The notes under the pieces were generated by a model. The model was not told the DNA's origin. It saw only the letters and a list, made by a program, of their open reading frames with translations, and made no database searches. 64,000 nt of DNA from Microbacterium oryzae (GTDB taxonomy: Bacteria > Actinomycetota > Actinomycetes > Actinomycetales > Microbacteriaceae). The stretch is from NCBI RefSeq assembly GCF_009735645.1, contig NZ_CP032550.1, forward strand, positions 1,426,001 through 1,490,000, written 5' to 3'. How positions within the stretch are numbered: position 1 is the first letter of the stretch; the number at the start of each line of letters is the position of its first letter. Both the position numbers and the translations under genes were made by a program. Shown here in pieces: positions 27,748-35,516 of this stretch.

Positions 27748-28485
27748 ATGACCAAGCAGTCGATCTTCGGACGCATCTCGACCCTCATCAAGGCGAACGT
27801 CAACGCACTCATCGACCAGGCCGAGGACCCGCAGAAGATGCTGGACCAGCTGGTCCGCGACTACACGAACAACATCGCCGACGCCGAGGCGGCCATCGCC
27901 GAGACGATCGGCAACCTGCGCCTGCTCGAGCGCGACACCGCCGAGGACCGCCAGACCGCCGCCGAGTGGGGCAACAAGGCACTCGCCGCGAGCCGCAAGG
28001 CGGACGAGCTGCGGGCGGGGGGCAACACCGCCGACGCCGACAAGTTCGACAGCCTCGCGAAGGTCGCCCTGCAGCGCCAGGTCTCGACCGAGAACGAGAT
28101 CAAGGCCGTCGAGCCCGCGCTCCAGCAGCAGACCGAGGTCGTGAACAAGCTCAAGGACGGGCTGAACGGCATGAAGGTCAAGCTCGAGCAGCTGAAGGGC
28201 AAGCGCGCCGAGCTGCTCGCGCGCGCGAAGACCGCCGAGGCGCAGAACAAGGTGCACGACGCGGTCAAGTCGATCGACGTGCTCGACCCCACCAGCGAGC
28301 TGGGCCGCTTCGAGGACAAGGTCCGCCGTCAGGAGGCCCTCGCCGCCGGCAAGGCCGAGATCGCCGCGTCGAGCCTCGACGCGCAGTTCGAGTCCCTCGA
28401 GGATGTCGGCGAGCTCACCGAGGTCGAGGCGCGCCTGGCCGCGCTGAAGGCCGGCGGCCAGCCGCAGGGCCAGCTCGGCGCCTGA
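27748..28485 (+). CDS. pspA: PspA/IM30 family membrane-stress protein
   Basis: Peripheral membrane protein of the ESCRT-III-like PspA/Vipp1 family that oligomerises to protect damaged membranes. The 245-residue protein is nearly all alpha-helical, with the amphipathic N-terminal helix (MTKQSIFGRISTLIKANVNA) and the family signature IDQAEDPQKMLDQLVRDY. The long coiled hairpin helices end near residue 230. The ATG at 27748 has AAAGGG eight bases upstream. Probably cotranscribed with the TPM gene; a strong hairpin follows the stop. No pspF or classical Psp regulators are in the window. Confidence 0.93.
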   Translation: MTKQSIFGRISTLIKANVNALIDQAEDPQKMLDQLVRDYTNNIADAEAAIAETIGNLRLLERDTAEDRQTAAEWGNKALAASRKADELRAGGNTADADKFDSLAKVALQRQVSTENEIKAVEPALQQQTEVVNKLKDGLNGMKVKLEQLKGKRAELLARAKTAEAQNKVHDAVKSIDVLDPTSELGRFEDKVRRQEALAAGKAEIAASSLDAQFESLEDVGELTEVEARLAALKAGGQPQGQLGA

Positions 28486-28498
28486 CCCGTTCGCCGTC

Positions 28499-28530
28499 GA
28501 TGCCGTCCGCCCTCCGGGGCGGGCGGCATC
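28499..28530 (+). terminator. Terminator after pspA
   Basis: A 13-bp stem, GATGCCGTCCGCC paired with GGCGGGCGGCATC (one T.G wobble), with a 6-base loop, 13 bases after the pspA stop. No T tract. Confidence 0.75.
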
Positions 28531-28560
28531 GCCGCGTTCGGGCCGGCTCGACGCCAGACG

Positions 28561-28596
28561 CGCGCACGGCATCGGGCTCGCGCACGGCGTCGGGCG
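28561..28596. repeat. 18-bp tandem duplication before the arginase-family gene
   Basis: CGCGCACGGCATCGGGCT is followed directly by CGCGCACGGCGTCGGGCG (16 of 18 match). It lies 16 bases before the arginase-family start, within its promoter region. It could be a regulator site or slippage. Confidence 0.6.
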
Positions 28597-28612
28597 CGGG
28601 CAGGATGGAGGG

Positions 28613-29434
28613 ATGGCACGCTTCCTCGTCGTCCCGCAGTGGCAGGGATCGCCCTCCTCCCGCGCGATGGCGCACATCGACGGCGCCGAGGCGATCGCCG
28701 GCGACCTCCCCCGCTCCGCCTGCACCGCGGTGCCCGTGCCCCTCGAAGCCGGCGACGCGCAGGGCACCGGCGTGCTGCGCGCCAGCGCGCTGCAGCGCGT
28801 GCGCGAGGCCGTCGCGGCCGCTCTCGACGAGGCGACGGGCGACGACACCACGGTCGTCGTGGGCGGCGACTGCGGCGTCGCGGTCCCCGCGATCGGCCGG
28901 GTCGCCGGCGACGACCTCGCCGTGGTGTGGTTCGACGCGCACGCCGACCTGCACGACCCGTCCACGTCTCCCTCGGGCGCCTACTCCGGGATGGCCCTCC
29001 GCAGCGTGCTCGGCGACGGCGAGCCGCTCCTCGCCCTGCCGCGCGGCGGCGTCGCTCCCGAGCGGGTGGTGCTCGTCGGCGCGCGCCTGCTCGAAGACGA
29101 GGAGGCCGCGTTCATCGCGGCCAGCGGCATCCGCCACCTGCCGTGCGCGGACTTCTCCCCCGCGGCGCTCGTCGAGGCGGTCGCCGCGACCGGCGCGCAG
29201 CGGATCTATGTGCACGTCGATCTCGACGTGCTCGACCCCGCGCACATGTCCGGCGTCACCGCGCCCGCGCCCTTCGGCCTCGAGCCCGCCGAGGTCGTCG
29301 CGGGCATCGCGGCGCTGCGCGCGGAGCTCCCCCTCGCGGGCGCGTCGATCGCGGGGTTCGCGCCATCGTCGCCCGCCGCCGCTGTCGACGACATGGGGGC
29401 CATCCTGCGGGTGGTCGGCGCGCTCGCGCGCTGA
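28613..29434 (+). CDS. Arginase/agmatinase/formiminoglutamase-family hydrolase
   Basis: Ureohydrolase-fold protein of 273 residues with a binuclear manganese site. The metal motifs are WFDAHADLHDP (Asp108, His110, Asp112) and HVDLDVLDP (Asp203, Asp205). The first motif, usually GGDHS, reads VVGGDCGVAVPA, so the usual His ligand is Cys87. That change is present in some actinobacterial relatives, to my knowledge, so the protein may still be active on an arginase-like substrate, but substrate and metal content are open. A CAGGAT hexamer lies 6 bases before the ATG. Convergent with the next gene, leaving only 3 bases between stops. Confidence 0.83.
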   Translation: MARFLVVPQWQGSPSSRAMAHIDGAEAIAGDLPRSACTAVPVPLEAGDAQGTGVLRASALQRVREAVAAALDEATGDDTTVVVGGDCGVAVPAIGRVAGDDLAVVWFDAHADLHDPSTSPSGAYSGMALRSVLGDGEPLLALPRGGVAPERVVLVGARLLEDEEAAFIAASGIRHLPCADFSPAALVEAVAATGAQRIYVHVDLDVLDPAHMSGVTAPAPFGLEPAEVVAGIAALRAELPLAGASIAGFAPSSPAAAVDDMGAILRVVGALAR

Positions 29435-29437
29435 CCG

Positions 29438-30328
29438 TCAGCGGTCTTCGACGAGCTTCCGCGCGACGGAGAGATCGTCGTCGCCCATGCCCCGCTCGAC
29501 GAGCTCGTCGAACGCCGCCCGCAGCGCGGGCAGCAGCACCGGGTGCGTCCGGGTCGCCGCCGCGACGTCGTCCGCGAACCGCAGGTCCTTGACCATGTAC
29601 TTGGCGACACCGGATGGCCGGTAGTCGCGCTCCACGAGCTTGTCGCGACGGCTGCTCAGCAGATTCGACCCCGCGTATCCGCGGCCGAGGAGGTCCCACA
29701 GCTCCGCCGGATCGATGCCGCTGCGCTCGGCGAGCACGGTCGCCTCGGCGAGCGCGAGCATCGTCGCCGAGACGACGAGCTGATTGCAGGACTTCGCGAC
29801 CTCGCCGGCGCCCAGCGGCCCGAGCCGCACCGACGTGCCGCACGGCGCGAGCGCGCGGGCGGCGACCGCGGTATCCGCCTCATCCCCGCCCATCATGATC
29901 GACAGGCTCCCGGCGACCGCGCCGTCCTCCCCTCCCGACACCGGGCAGTCGACGACGTGCAGCAGCCCGCGCGTCTGCGCGTGGAGGTCGGCGGCGAGCG
30001 CGCGGACGCCGGTCGGCGACGAGGTCGACCCGACGAGCAGGACGAGCGGGTGATCGAGGCCCGCGACGAGCCCCTCCTCGCCGGCGAGCACCGCCTCGAG
30101 CTCAGGCAGGTCCGGCAGCATCGCCAGGACGACGTCCGACCGGGCGGCGAGGGCTCGAGGCGTCTCGCACCACGTGGCCCCGCGCTCCTCGAGCGCGTGG
30201 TAGCGGCGCGTGCGCCCGGTGATGGCGAGAGCCCCGTGCGCGGTCAGCAGGTTCTCCGCCATGGGCAGTCCCATCGCACCGAGGCCCATGACGCCGATGC
30301 GGGTGGCGGGAGGAGGAGCAGCGGTCAT
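29438..30328 (-). CDS. NAD(P)-dependent beta-hydroxyacid dehydrogenase (3-hydroxyisobutyrate dehydrogenase-like)
   Basis: A 296-residue member of the 6-phosphogluconate/3-hydroxyisobutyrate dehydrogenase family. The N-terminal Rossmann motif is IGVMGLGAMGLPMAENL. Substrate-binding DCPVSGGEDGAVAGSLSIMMGG lies mid-protein, and the catalytic Lys is in GAGEVAKSCNQL. It could oxidise a 3-hydroxy acid or reduce a semialdehyde (tartronate semialdehyde type). Leaderless start: TAGGCT lies 6 bases before the ATG. Divergent from the 2-hydroxyacid dehydrogenase cluster, so it may belong to the same catabolic theme. Confidence 0.85.
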   Translation of the reverse strand: MTAAPPPATRIGVMGLGAMGLPMAENLLTAHGALAITGRTRRYHALEERGATWCETPRALAARSDVVLAMLPDLPELEAVLAGEEGLVAGLDHPLVLLVGSTSSPTGVRALAADLHAQTRGLLHVVDCPVSGGEDGAVAGSLSIMMGGDEADTAVAARALAPCGTSVRLGPLGAGEVAKSCNQLVVSATMLALAEATVLAERSGIDPAELWDLLGRGYAGSNLLSSRRDKLVERDYRPSGVAKYMVKDLRFADDVAAATRTHPVLLPALRAAFDELVERGMGDDDLSVARKLVEDR

Positions 30329-30334
30329 GTCGGG

Positions 30335-30340
30335 AGCCTA
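30335..30340 (-). promoter_or_regulatory. -10 box of the beta-hydroxyacid dehydrogenase (leaderless type)
   Basis: TAGGCT on the minus strand with 6 bases (CCCGAC) to the ATG at 30328. Confidence 0.55.
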
Positions 30341-30360
30341 GTGCGCGTGGACAGGATGTG

Positions 30361-30395
30361 GAACAGCGTTCGACGAGCTGTCCGCCGCGTATGCT
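30361..30395 (+). promoter_or_regulatory. Putative promoter and IclR half-site pair of the 2-hydroxyacid dehydrogenase
   Basis: TATGCT (30390-30395) is a plausible -10 box. Upstream, GAACAGCGTTC (30361-30371) is a short inverted repeat of GAAC/GTTC; GTTCC also appears at the symporter promoter, so both may be read by the IclR regulator encoded between them. Confidence 0.35.
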
Positions 30396-30424
30396 GGACG
30401 CGCATCGCATCGAGGAGGATCGTC

Positions 30425-31483
30425 ATGACCGAACAGACCGCACGCCCGCGCGTCGTCATCGCCACCGACCTGTCCGAGGAGCTCTGTCGCGAGATCGAGC
30501 GCCAGGAGCCGCGGGTGGAGCTCGTCCGGGACCACGCCCTCCCCCGTCCGATGCGCTGGCCGGCGGACTGGGGCGGAGACCCCGCCCACGTGCGCTCGGA
30601 CGACGAGCAGGCTGCCTTCGACGCCCTGGTCGACTCCGCGGACATCCTCTTCTCCATCCCCGACACCGATGCCGGCGCCCTCGCGCGCACCGTGCGCGCG
30701 AACCCGCGCCTGCGGTGGGTCCAGGTGATGGCCGCGGGCGGCGGCGCTCAGGTGAAGGCGGCGGGCCTCACCCGCGAGGAGCTCGACCGCGTGACGTTCA
30801 CGACGAGCGCCGGCGTGCACGGCTCCACGCTCGCCGAGTTCGCCGTCTTCGGCGTGCTCGCCGGCGCCAAGGAGCTGCCGCGCCTGCAGCAGGCGCAGCG
30901 CGAGCACGCATGGGACGACCGGTGGACGATGCGCCACCTCGACGAGATGACGGTGCTCGTGATCGGACTCGGCGGCATCGGTAAGGCCGTCGCCACGCGC
31001 TTCGCCGCGTTCGGCGCGACCGTCTGGGGAACGAGCCGCTCCGGCCATCCGGTCGAGGGCGTGGACCGCCTCATCGCCCTCGACGAGCTGACCGAGGCCG
31101 TCGCCCACGTCGACGCCGTCGTGGTGACCCTGCCCGGCACCGAGCAGACCGAGCACCTCGTCGGCGAGGAGCTTCTGCGTGCGGTGAAGCCGGGGGTGAT
31201 CGTGACCAACGTCGGCCGCGGCACCGTGATCGATGAGAAGGCGCTCCTGGCTGCGCTCGACGACGGGCGCGTCGCGTTCGCCGCCCTCGACGTGTTCGAG
31301 GTGGAGCCGCTTCCCGATGCGAGCGCGCTCTGGGACCACCCGCGCGTGCTGGTGAGCCCGCACACGGCGGCGCTCTCCACGCAGGAGGACGCGCGGATCG
31401 TGCGGCTGTTCCTCGACAACCTGCGCCGGTTCCTCGACGGCGAGCCGCTGCGCAACGTCGTCGACACCGTCGAGTTCTACTGA
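30425..31483 (+). CDS. D-2-hydroxyacid dehydrogenase
   Basis: NAD(P)-dependent oxidoreductase interconverting a 2-hydroxy acid and a 2-oxo acid, 352 residues. The Rossmann motif is VLVIGLGGIGKAVATRF. The catalytic triad is Arg in NVGRGTVID, Glu in DVFEVEPLP and His in VSPHTAALS. The N-terminus has an insertion rich in Arg/Pro/Asp (DHALPRPMRWPADWGGD) typical of the subfamily acting on bulky substrates. The ATG at 30425 has GAGGAGG six bases upstream. Followed 22 bp later by iclR, so probably one operon. Confidence 0.88.
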   Translation: MTEQTARPRVVIATDLSEELCREIERQEPRVELVRDHALPRPMRWPADWGGDPAHVRSDDEQAAFDALVDSADILFSIPDTDAGALARTVRANPRLRWVQVMAAGGGAQVKAAGLTREELDRVTFTTSAGVHGSTLAEFAVFGVLAGAKELPRLQQAQREHAWDDRWTMRHLDEMTVLVIGLGGIGKAVATRFAAFGATVWGTSRSGHPVEGVDRLIALDELTEAVAHVDAVVVTLPGTEQTEHLVGEELLRAVKPGVIVTNVGRGTVIDEKALLAALDDGRVAFAALDVFEVEPLPDASALWDHPRVLVSPHTAALSTQEDARIVRLFLDNLRRFLDGEPLRNVVDTVEFY

Positions 31484-31505
31484 GCAGGCCGCGAGAAGGA
31501 GCATC

Positions 31506-32282
31506 ATGCCCGCCACCCCCGACCGCGATCCCGCCCCCGCCGTCACCCGAGCGCTGCGGGTCCTCACCGCGCTGGCCGAATCGGGCGGCGCCCCGATGAC
31601 CCTCAGCGAGCTCGCCCGCGCGGTCGGCATCGCGAAGTCCTCCGCGGCCAACCTCTGCTCCGCCCTCGAGGAGGGCGGGATGATCGAGCGCGATGCGCGC
31701 GGCTACCGACTGGGCAGGCGCACGGCCGAGCTGGGCGGCGCATTCGCCCTGCAGTTCAATCAGGTGCGCGAGTTCTTCGCGGTGTGCGCGGCGTCCGAGG
31801 TGCTGCGCGGCGAGGTCGTCCAGATCGCCATGCTCGACGGCGCGGAGGCGCTCTATCTCGCGCGCCACGAGGGGCGCGCGCCGCACCGTCTCGGCACGCC
31901 GCTCGGATCGCGCATCCCCGCCGCCCAGAGCGCGACCGGGCGCGCGCTGCTCATGGGGATCGACGACCGCGAGATCGCCGACCTGCTCCCGGCGGAGGCG
32001 TTCGCCCCCGTCACCGAGCACAGCGTCACCGGGCTCGCCGAGCTCACGGCCGTGCTCGCGGTTGCGCGCGACCGCGGATACGCCGTGGACGAGAACAGCT
32101 CCTTCGTCGGCCTCACCGGCGTCGCGGTGCCGCTCGCGCCGTGGAACCCGAGCGATCCTCCGCTCGCGATGGGCGCCGCCCTGCCGTCACGGACCGCCTC
32201 CGCCGAGCGCGTCGCCCAAGTGGGCGAGGCCCTGCTGCAGGCGGCGGCGCTGCTGACGAACCCGCTCGCCGCGCGCGCCTGA
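31506..32282 (+). CDS. IclR-family transcriptional regulator
   Basis: A 258-residue regulator. The N-terminal winged helix-turn-helix (~15-75) includes MTLSELARAVGIAKSSAANL as helices 2-3. The C-terminal effector domain (~85-250) resembles GAF and carries IPAAQSATGRALLM and the conserved GVAVPL segment. It probably controls its own operon and the symporter/FAH genes downstream. Start ATG 31506 with AAGGAG five bases upstream. The effector is unknown; it is likely the hydroxy or oxo acid handled by the neighbouring enzymes. Confidence 0.9.
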   Translation: MPATPDRDPAPAVTRALRVLTALAESGGAPMTLSELARAVGIAKSSAANLCSALEEGGMIERDARGYRLGRRTAELGGAFALQFNQVREFFAVCAASEVLRGEVVQIAMLDGAEALYLARHEGRAPHRLGTPLGSRIPAAQSATGRALLMGIDDREIADLLPAEAFAPVTEHSVTGLAELTAVLAVARDRGYAVDENSSFVGLTGVAVPLAPWNPSDPPLAMGAALPSRTASAERVAQVGEALLQAAALLTNPLAARA

Positions 32283-32288
32283 GCGGGA

Positions 32289-32328
32289 GTGTTCAACCTG
32301 TTGCACACCGTTCCAAGCATGGTACGGT
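32289..32328 (+). promoter_or_regulatory. Promoter and IclR-type operator of the symporter/FAH genes
   Basis: An imperfect inverted repeat, GTGTTCAACC-TGTTGCACAC (32289-32308, 8 of 10 pairs), overlaps a -35 TTGCAC (32301-32306). A -10 TACGGT (32323-32328) follows after 16 bases. The GTTC...GCAC pattern is like operators of IclR-family regulators such as PobR/PcaU. Position and adjacent iclR support the assignment, which remains an inference. Confidence 0.5.
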
Positions 32329-32373
32329 AGCTTCGGCTCGTCATCCGACGGGCGTCTCATCGAAGGAGATGAC

Positions 32374-33777
32374 GTGAGCACGGTCACGAACCCGACGAGC
32401 TTCCAGGACGACCCGGAGTACGCCGCGAACCTGCGGCGCGCGACACTGGCCTCCAGTGTCGGCAGCGCGCTGGAGTACTTCGACTTCGCCCTCTACGGTC
32501 TGATGACCGCGCTGGTCTTCAACCGCCTGTTCTTCAACCCGGATGATCCGGCCATCGGACTCATCGGGGCGTTCGCGGTCTACGGCGTGGGCTTCGTGGC
32601 GCGCCCGTTCGGCGGCTTCTTCTTCGGCACCATCGGCGACCGTCTCGGTCGCAAGTGGGTGCTCGTCGTGACCATCCTCCTCATGGGCGGCGCCTCGACC
32701 GCGATCGGACTGCTCCCCACCTATGACGTCGTGGGCGCGTGGGCGGCGGTCCTCCTCGTCGTCATGCGCCTGCTGCAGGGCTTCGGCGCGGGCGCCGAGC
32801 AGGCGGGAGCGACGGTCCTCATGGCCGAGTACGCGCCCGTCCGCCGGCGCGGCTTCTTCTCCGCGCTGCCGTTCATCGGGATCCAGGCCGGCACCCTGCT
32901 CGCGGCGGTCGTCTTCTCCGCGCTCTCGCTGATGCCGGAGGACGCGTTCCTCGCGTGGGGCTGGCGCCTGCCGTTCCTGTCCTCGTTCCTGCTGATCCTC
33001 ATCGCCCTGTTCATCCGCCTGCGGCTGCGCGAGACGCCGACCTTCATCGAGCTCGAGAAGCACGAGCAGGTCGCGTCGCACCCGTTCCGCGAGATCTTCT
33101 CGAGCGGCATGCCCGGCGTGATCGCGGGCATCGGCCTTCGGATGGCCGAGAACGGCGGGTCGTACATCTTCCAGAACGTGTCGCTCGCCTTCGTCGCCGG
33201 CACCTTCATCGCAAACCCGGTCGACCGCGGCATCGCGACCTGGGGCGTGACGCTCGGCTCGCTCATCGGCATCTTCTCGGTGCCGCTGACGGGCGCGATC
33301 TCCGACCGCGTCGGCCGCCGCCCGGTCTACCGCTTCGGCGCCGTGTTCATGCTCCTGTTCGCCTTCCCCGCGTGGTGGATGCTCTCCCTGGGCAACCCCG
33401 TCCTGACGATCGCCGTCATCGCCATCGGCCTCGGCGTCGCCGTCAACTCGATGCTCGGCCCCCAGTGCGCGCTGCTGCCGGAGATGTTCGGCAACCGCCA
33501 CCGCTACCTGGGCGTCGCGATGGCGCGCGAGATCTCGGCGGTGCTCGCGGGCGGACTCGCGGGCGTGCTCGGCACCTGGCTGCTCACCCTCACCGACGGC
33601 AACTGGGTCGTCATGGGCCTGTACCTCGCGACGCTGGCGGCGATCACCACGGCCTCCACATTCCTCATCCCGGAGACGCGCAGCCGCGACCTGCTCCGCA
33701 CCGAGGACGCCCTGCGCCTGTCCACGAACGAGAAGGACACCGGCCTCGTGTCGGTCGTCGTGGCGGACGGCCGATGA
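32374..33777 (+). CDS. MFS metabolite:H+ symporter (MHS family)
   Basis: A 467-residue, 12-helix carrier of the MHS group (KgtP/ShiA/ProP-like), importing an organic acid with protons. The family signature SVGSALEYFDFALYGL is in helix 1, and GDRLGRKWVLV lies in the loop after helix 2. RRGFFSALPFIGIQAG is at helix 5, with a second GRRPVYRFGA loop. The start GTG at 32374 has AAGGAG five bases upstream. Its stop overlaps the start of the FAH gene (ATGA), so uptake and cleavage are coupled. Substrate unknown. Confidence 0.88.
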   Translation: MSTVTNPTSFQDDPEYAANLRRATLASSVGSALEYFDFALYGLMTALVFNRLFFNPDDPAIGLIGAFAVYGVGFVARPFGGFFFGTIGDRLGRKWVLVVTILLMGGASTAIGLLPTYDVVGAWAAVLLVVMRLLQGFGAGAEQAGATVLMAEYAPVRRRGFFSALPFIGIQAGTLLAAVVFSALSLMPEDAFLAWGWRLPFLSSFLLILIALFIRLRLRETPTFIELEKHEQVASHPFREIFSSGMPGVIAGIGLRMAENGGSYIFQNVSLAFVAGTFIANPVDRGIATWGVTLGSLIGIFSVPLTGAISDRVGRRPVYRFGAVFMLLFAFPAWWMLSLGNPVLTIAVIAIGLGVAVNSMLGPQCALLPEMFGNRHRYLGVAMAREISAVLAGGLAGVLGTWLLTLTDGNWVVMGLYLATLAAITTASTFLIPETRSRDLLRTEDALRLSTNEKDTGLVSVVVADGR

Positions 33778-34499
33778 GGCTCGCGCGCATCGCCACCGCC
33801 GACGGGCCCCGGTTCGCCACGTCGGTCGAGGGCGGCTGGCAGCCGGTCGCCGACCCTTTCACGGCGTTCGCGGCGGGCTCGCCTCCCGCGGTGCTCGGCG
33901 CGCCCGTGGCCGATGCGGAGCTCCTCGCGCCCACAGCACCCGCCGTCATCGTGGGCATCGGGCAGCCGGCCTCCCCAGGCGGCCGCATCGTCGCGTGGCT
34001 GAAGAGCCCCCGCTCGGTCGTCGCGAGCGGCGTCGACGTCATCGCGCGTCGCGACGCGGGGCGGGTCGTGGTCGAGGGCGAGGTGGCTCTGGTGATCGGC
34101 CGCGACACCGCCGGCCTCACCGTCGACAACGCCGCGGAGTACGTGCTCGGCGTGACGGCGGTGAACGACGTCTCCAGCCCCGACCGCGAGGACCCGAAGA
34201 ACTTCGAGGTGAAGGGCGGGCGCGGCTACACGCCCCTCGGCCCGTGGATCGAGACCGAGTTCGATCTGGATCGCGTGGACATGTCGGTGCGCATCGACGG
34301 CGTCGAGCGCGTGCGCACCGGCTCCCATGAGCTCGCCGCATCCGCGGCGGAGTGCCTCGCCTACGTGACCCACTGGGTCGAGCTGGGGCCGGGCGACATC
34401 GTGATGACGGGCGCGCCGCGGTCCGCCTTCGCCATCGAGCCGGAAGCGCTCGTCGAGATCGACGTCGCCGGCGTCCCCCTCCGCACCCGCTTCCGCTGA
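33774..34499 (+). CDS. Fumarylacetoacetate hydrolase (FAH) family protein
   Basis: A 241-residue FAH-fold enzyme, cleaving or decarboxylating a C-C bond in a 2-oxo acid. Metal-binding acids are visible in VVVEGEVALVIGR (two Glu) and TAVNDVSSPDRE (Asp), with the substrate region KGGRGYTPLGPWI. ELGPGDIVMTGAP is the family's C-terminal signature. Starts at ATG 33774 overlapping the symporter stop by 4 bases. With the 2-hydroxyacid dehydrogenase and IclR it forms a small catabolic cluster, perhaps for an aromatic-derived or sugar-derived acid. Confidence 0.87.
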   Translation: MRLARIATADGPRFATSVEGGWQPVADPFTAFAAGSPPAVLGAPVADAELLAPTAPAVIVGIGQPASPGGRIVAWLKSPRSVVASGVDVIARRDAGRVVVEGEVALVIGRDTAGLTVDNAAEYVLGVTAVNDVSSPDREDPKNFEVKGGRGYTPLGPWIETEFDLDRVDMSVRIDGVERVRTGSHELAASAAECLAYVTHWVELGPGDIVMTGAPRSAFAIEPEALVEIDVAGVPLRTRFR

Positions 34500-34550
34500 C
34501 CATCCGCCGCACCGCCGCCATCCGCCCGTGATCTGCGGGAGGATGGCGGC

Positions 34551-35009
34551 ATGCGCATCTCCTTCCCCGCCGCCCCCGCTCCTCGGCACTGGCGCGAGAT
34601 CGCCGACCTGCGCGTCGAGCGCGGGCGCCGGCTCGACGCGCGGATTCCCGCCTGGCTGCTCGACTCGCCCGTGAGCGCGGTCGGCTACGGGTGGGGCACG
34701 ACGATCGGATGGCTGTGGGGCGCCCTCTGGAGCCGCGGTCGCGTCGAGCGGCGCGAGGGTCTCGTCGTCTTCCGCGGCCTGCCGTCGTGGGCCTTCCCGC
34801 GCGGCGGCGTCTGCGTCGGCGGCTGCTTCCTCACCGGAGACCGCGCGGTGTCGACCCGGCTGCTGCAGCACGAGGCCGTGCACAAGCGGCAGTGGCGGCG
34901 CTATGGATTCCTCATGCCGCTGCTGTACCTGCTGGCAGGGCGCGACCCGCTGCGGAACCGGTTCGAGATCGAGGCGGGCCTCGAGGCGGGCGGCTACGTC
35001 AGCGGATGA
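34551..35009 (+). CDS. Small protein with HExxH motif (putative zincin)
   Basis: A 152-residue protein not assigned to a characterised family. It contains RLLQHEAVHKRQWRRYG with an HExxH zinc-protease motif (HEAVH) and, about 35 residues later, NRFEIEAGLEAGGY, whose Glu could be the third ligand as in gluzincins. Two hydrophobic stretches (~43-62 and LMPLLYLLAG) could touch the membrane. Homologues, as I recall, are annotated loosely as Fe-S oxidoreductase, but no cysteine cluster is present. The last 11 bases overlap the convergent SIP gene. A GAGGAT hexamer lies 6 bases before the ATG. Activity is unproven. Confidence 0.65.
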   Translation: MRISFPAAPAPRHWREIADLRVERGRRLDARIPAWLLDSPVSAVGYGWGTTIGWLWGALWSRGRVERREGLVVFRGLPSWAFPRGGVCVGGCFLTGDRAVSTRLLQHEAVHKRQWRRYGFLMPLLYLLAGRDPLRNRFEIEAGLEAGGYVSG

Positions 35010-35469
35010 GGCCGGCGAACGCGTCGGGCACGTGGATGGCCTCGGCCGGTGTCCCGAGGACGCCGGTCAGGTGCTCGACGATGTCGGCGGTGCCGAGGAA
35101 GCCGCCCAGCAGCGCGACGCGTGTGGCGTCGTCGCCGACGCACATCATCTCGTCGGCCCATGCGGTGACCGCGCGCGAGAGCGCCTGACCGGGAGCGCAC
35201 GCACGACCGGTGCCGGGGGCGCCACTGCGACGGGAGCGGTCGAGCCACGTGACGACCATGCGCGCGGGCGCGGTGACCGTGCCGATCCAGGAGGCGTCGG
35301 GCACCTCGATGAAGATGCGGCCGGTCGAGCAGATCGGCAGCGTCGCGACGAGCGTCTCGAGATCGACGAGCGAGTGCTCGTCGGCCGTGATGAGGTGCTG
35401 CACCCGCGTGTGGCGCGAGGCGCGGCAGACGCGGTCGCCGTGCTGCGGGGTGATCTCGGTGCTCTCCAT
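34999..35469 (-). CDS. Stand-alone siderophore-interacting (SIP) domain protein
   Basis: A 156-residue protein matching the C-terminal NAD(P)H-binding half of siderophore-interacting reductases. Visible are LITADEHSLVDLETLVATLP (like AGDETALPAI), RIFIEVPD, VTWLDRSRRSG, and the C-terminal pattern with ADEMMCVGDDATRVALLGGF. The N-terminal flavin-binding half is missing, so it cannot be a complete reductase and may pair with another protein. An iron-box-like site lies in its promoter. It overlaps the end of the convergent HExxH gene by 11 bases. CMD gene lies upstream on the same strand. Confidence 0.78.
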   Translation of the reverse strand: MESTEITPQHGDRVCRASRHTRVQHLITADEHSLVDLETLVATLPICSTGRIFIEVPDASWIGTVTAPARMVVTWLDRSRRSGAPGTGRACAPGQALSRAVTAWADEMMCVGDDATRVALLGGFLGTADIVEHLTGVLGTPAEAIHVPDAFAGLIR

Positions 35470-35478
35470 GACGCACCC

Positions 35479-35511
35479 AGTCTACACCCGGCGAAGGGTT
35501 GCCTTACCTCA
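35479..35511 (-). promoter_or_regulatory. Promoter with DtxR/IdeR-like iron box before the SIP gene
   Basis: On the minus strand, TGAGGTAAGGCAACCCTTC (35493-35511) matches the DtxR/IdeR consensus TTAGGTTAGGCTAACCTAA at 13 of 19 positions. It is followed by a -10 box TAGACT (35479-35484), nine bases before the ATG. An iron-loaded repressor bound there would block this promoter. Confidence 0.5.
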
Positions 35512-35516
35512 GCGGA

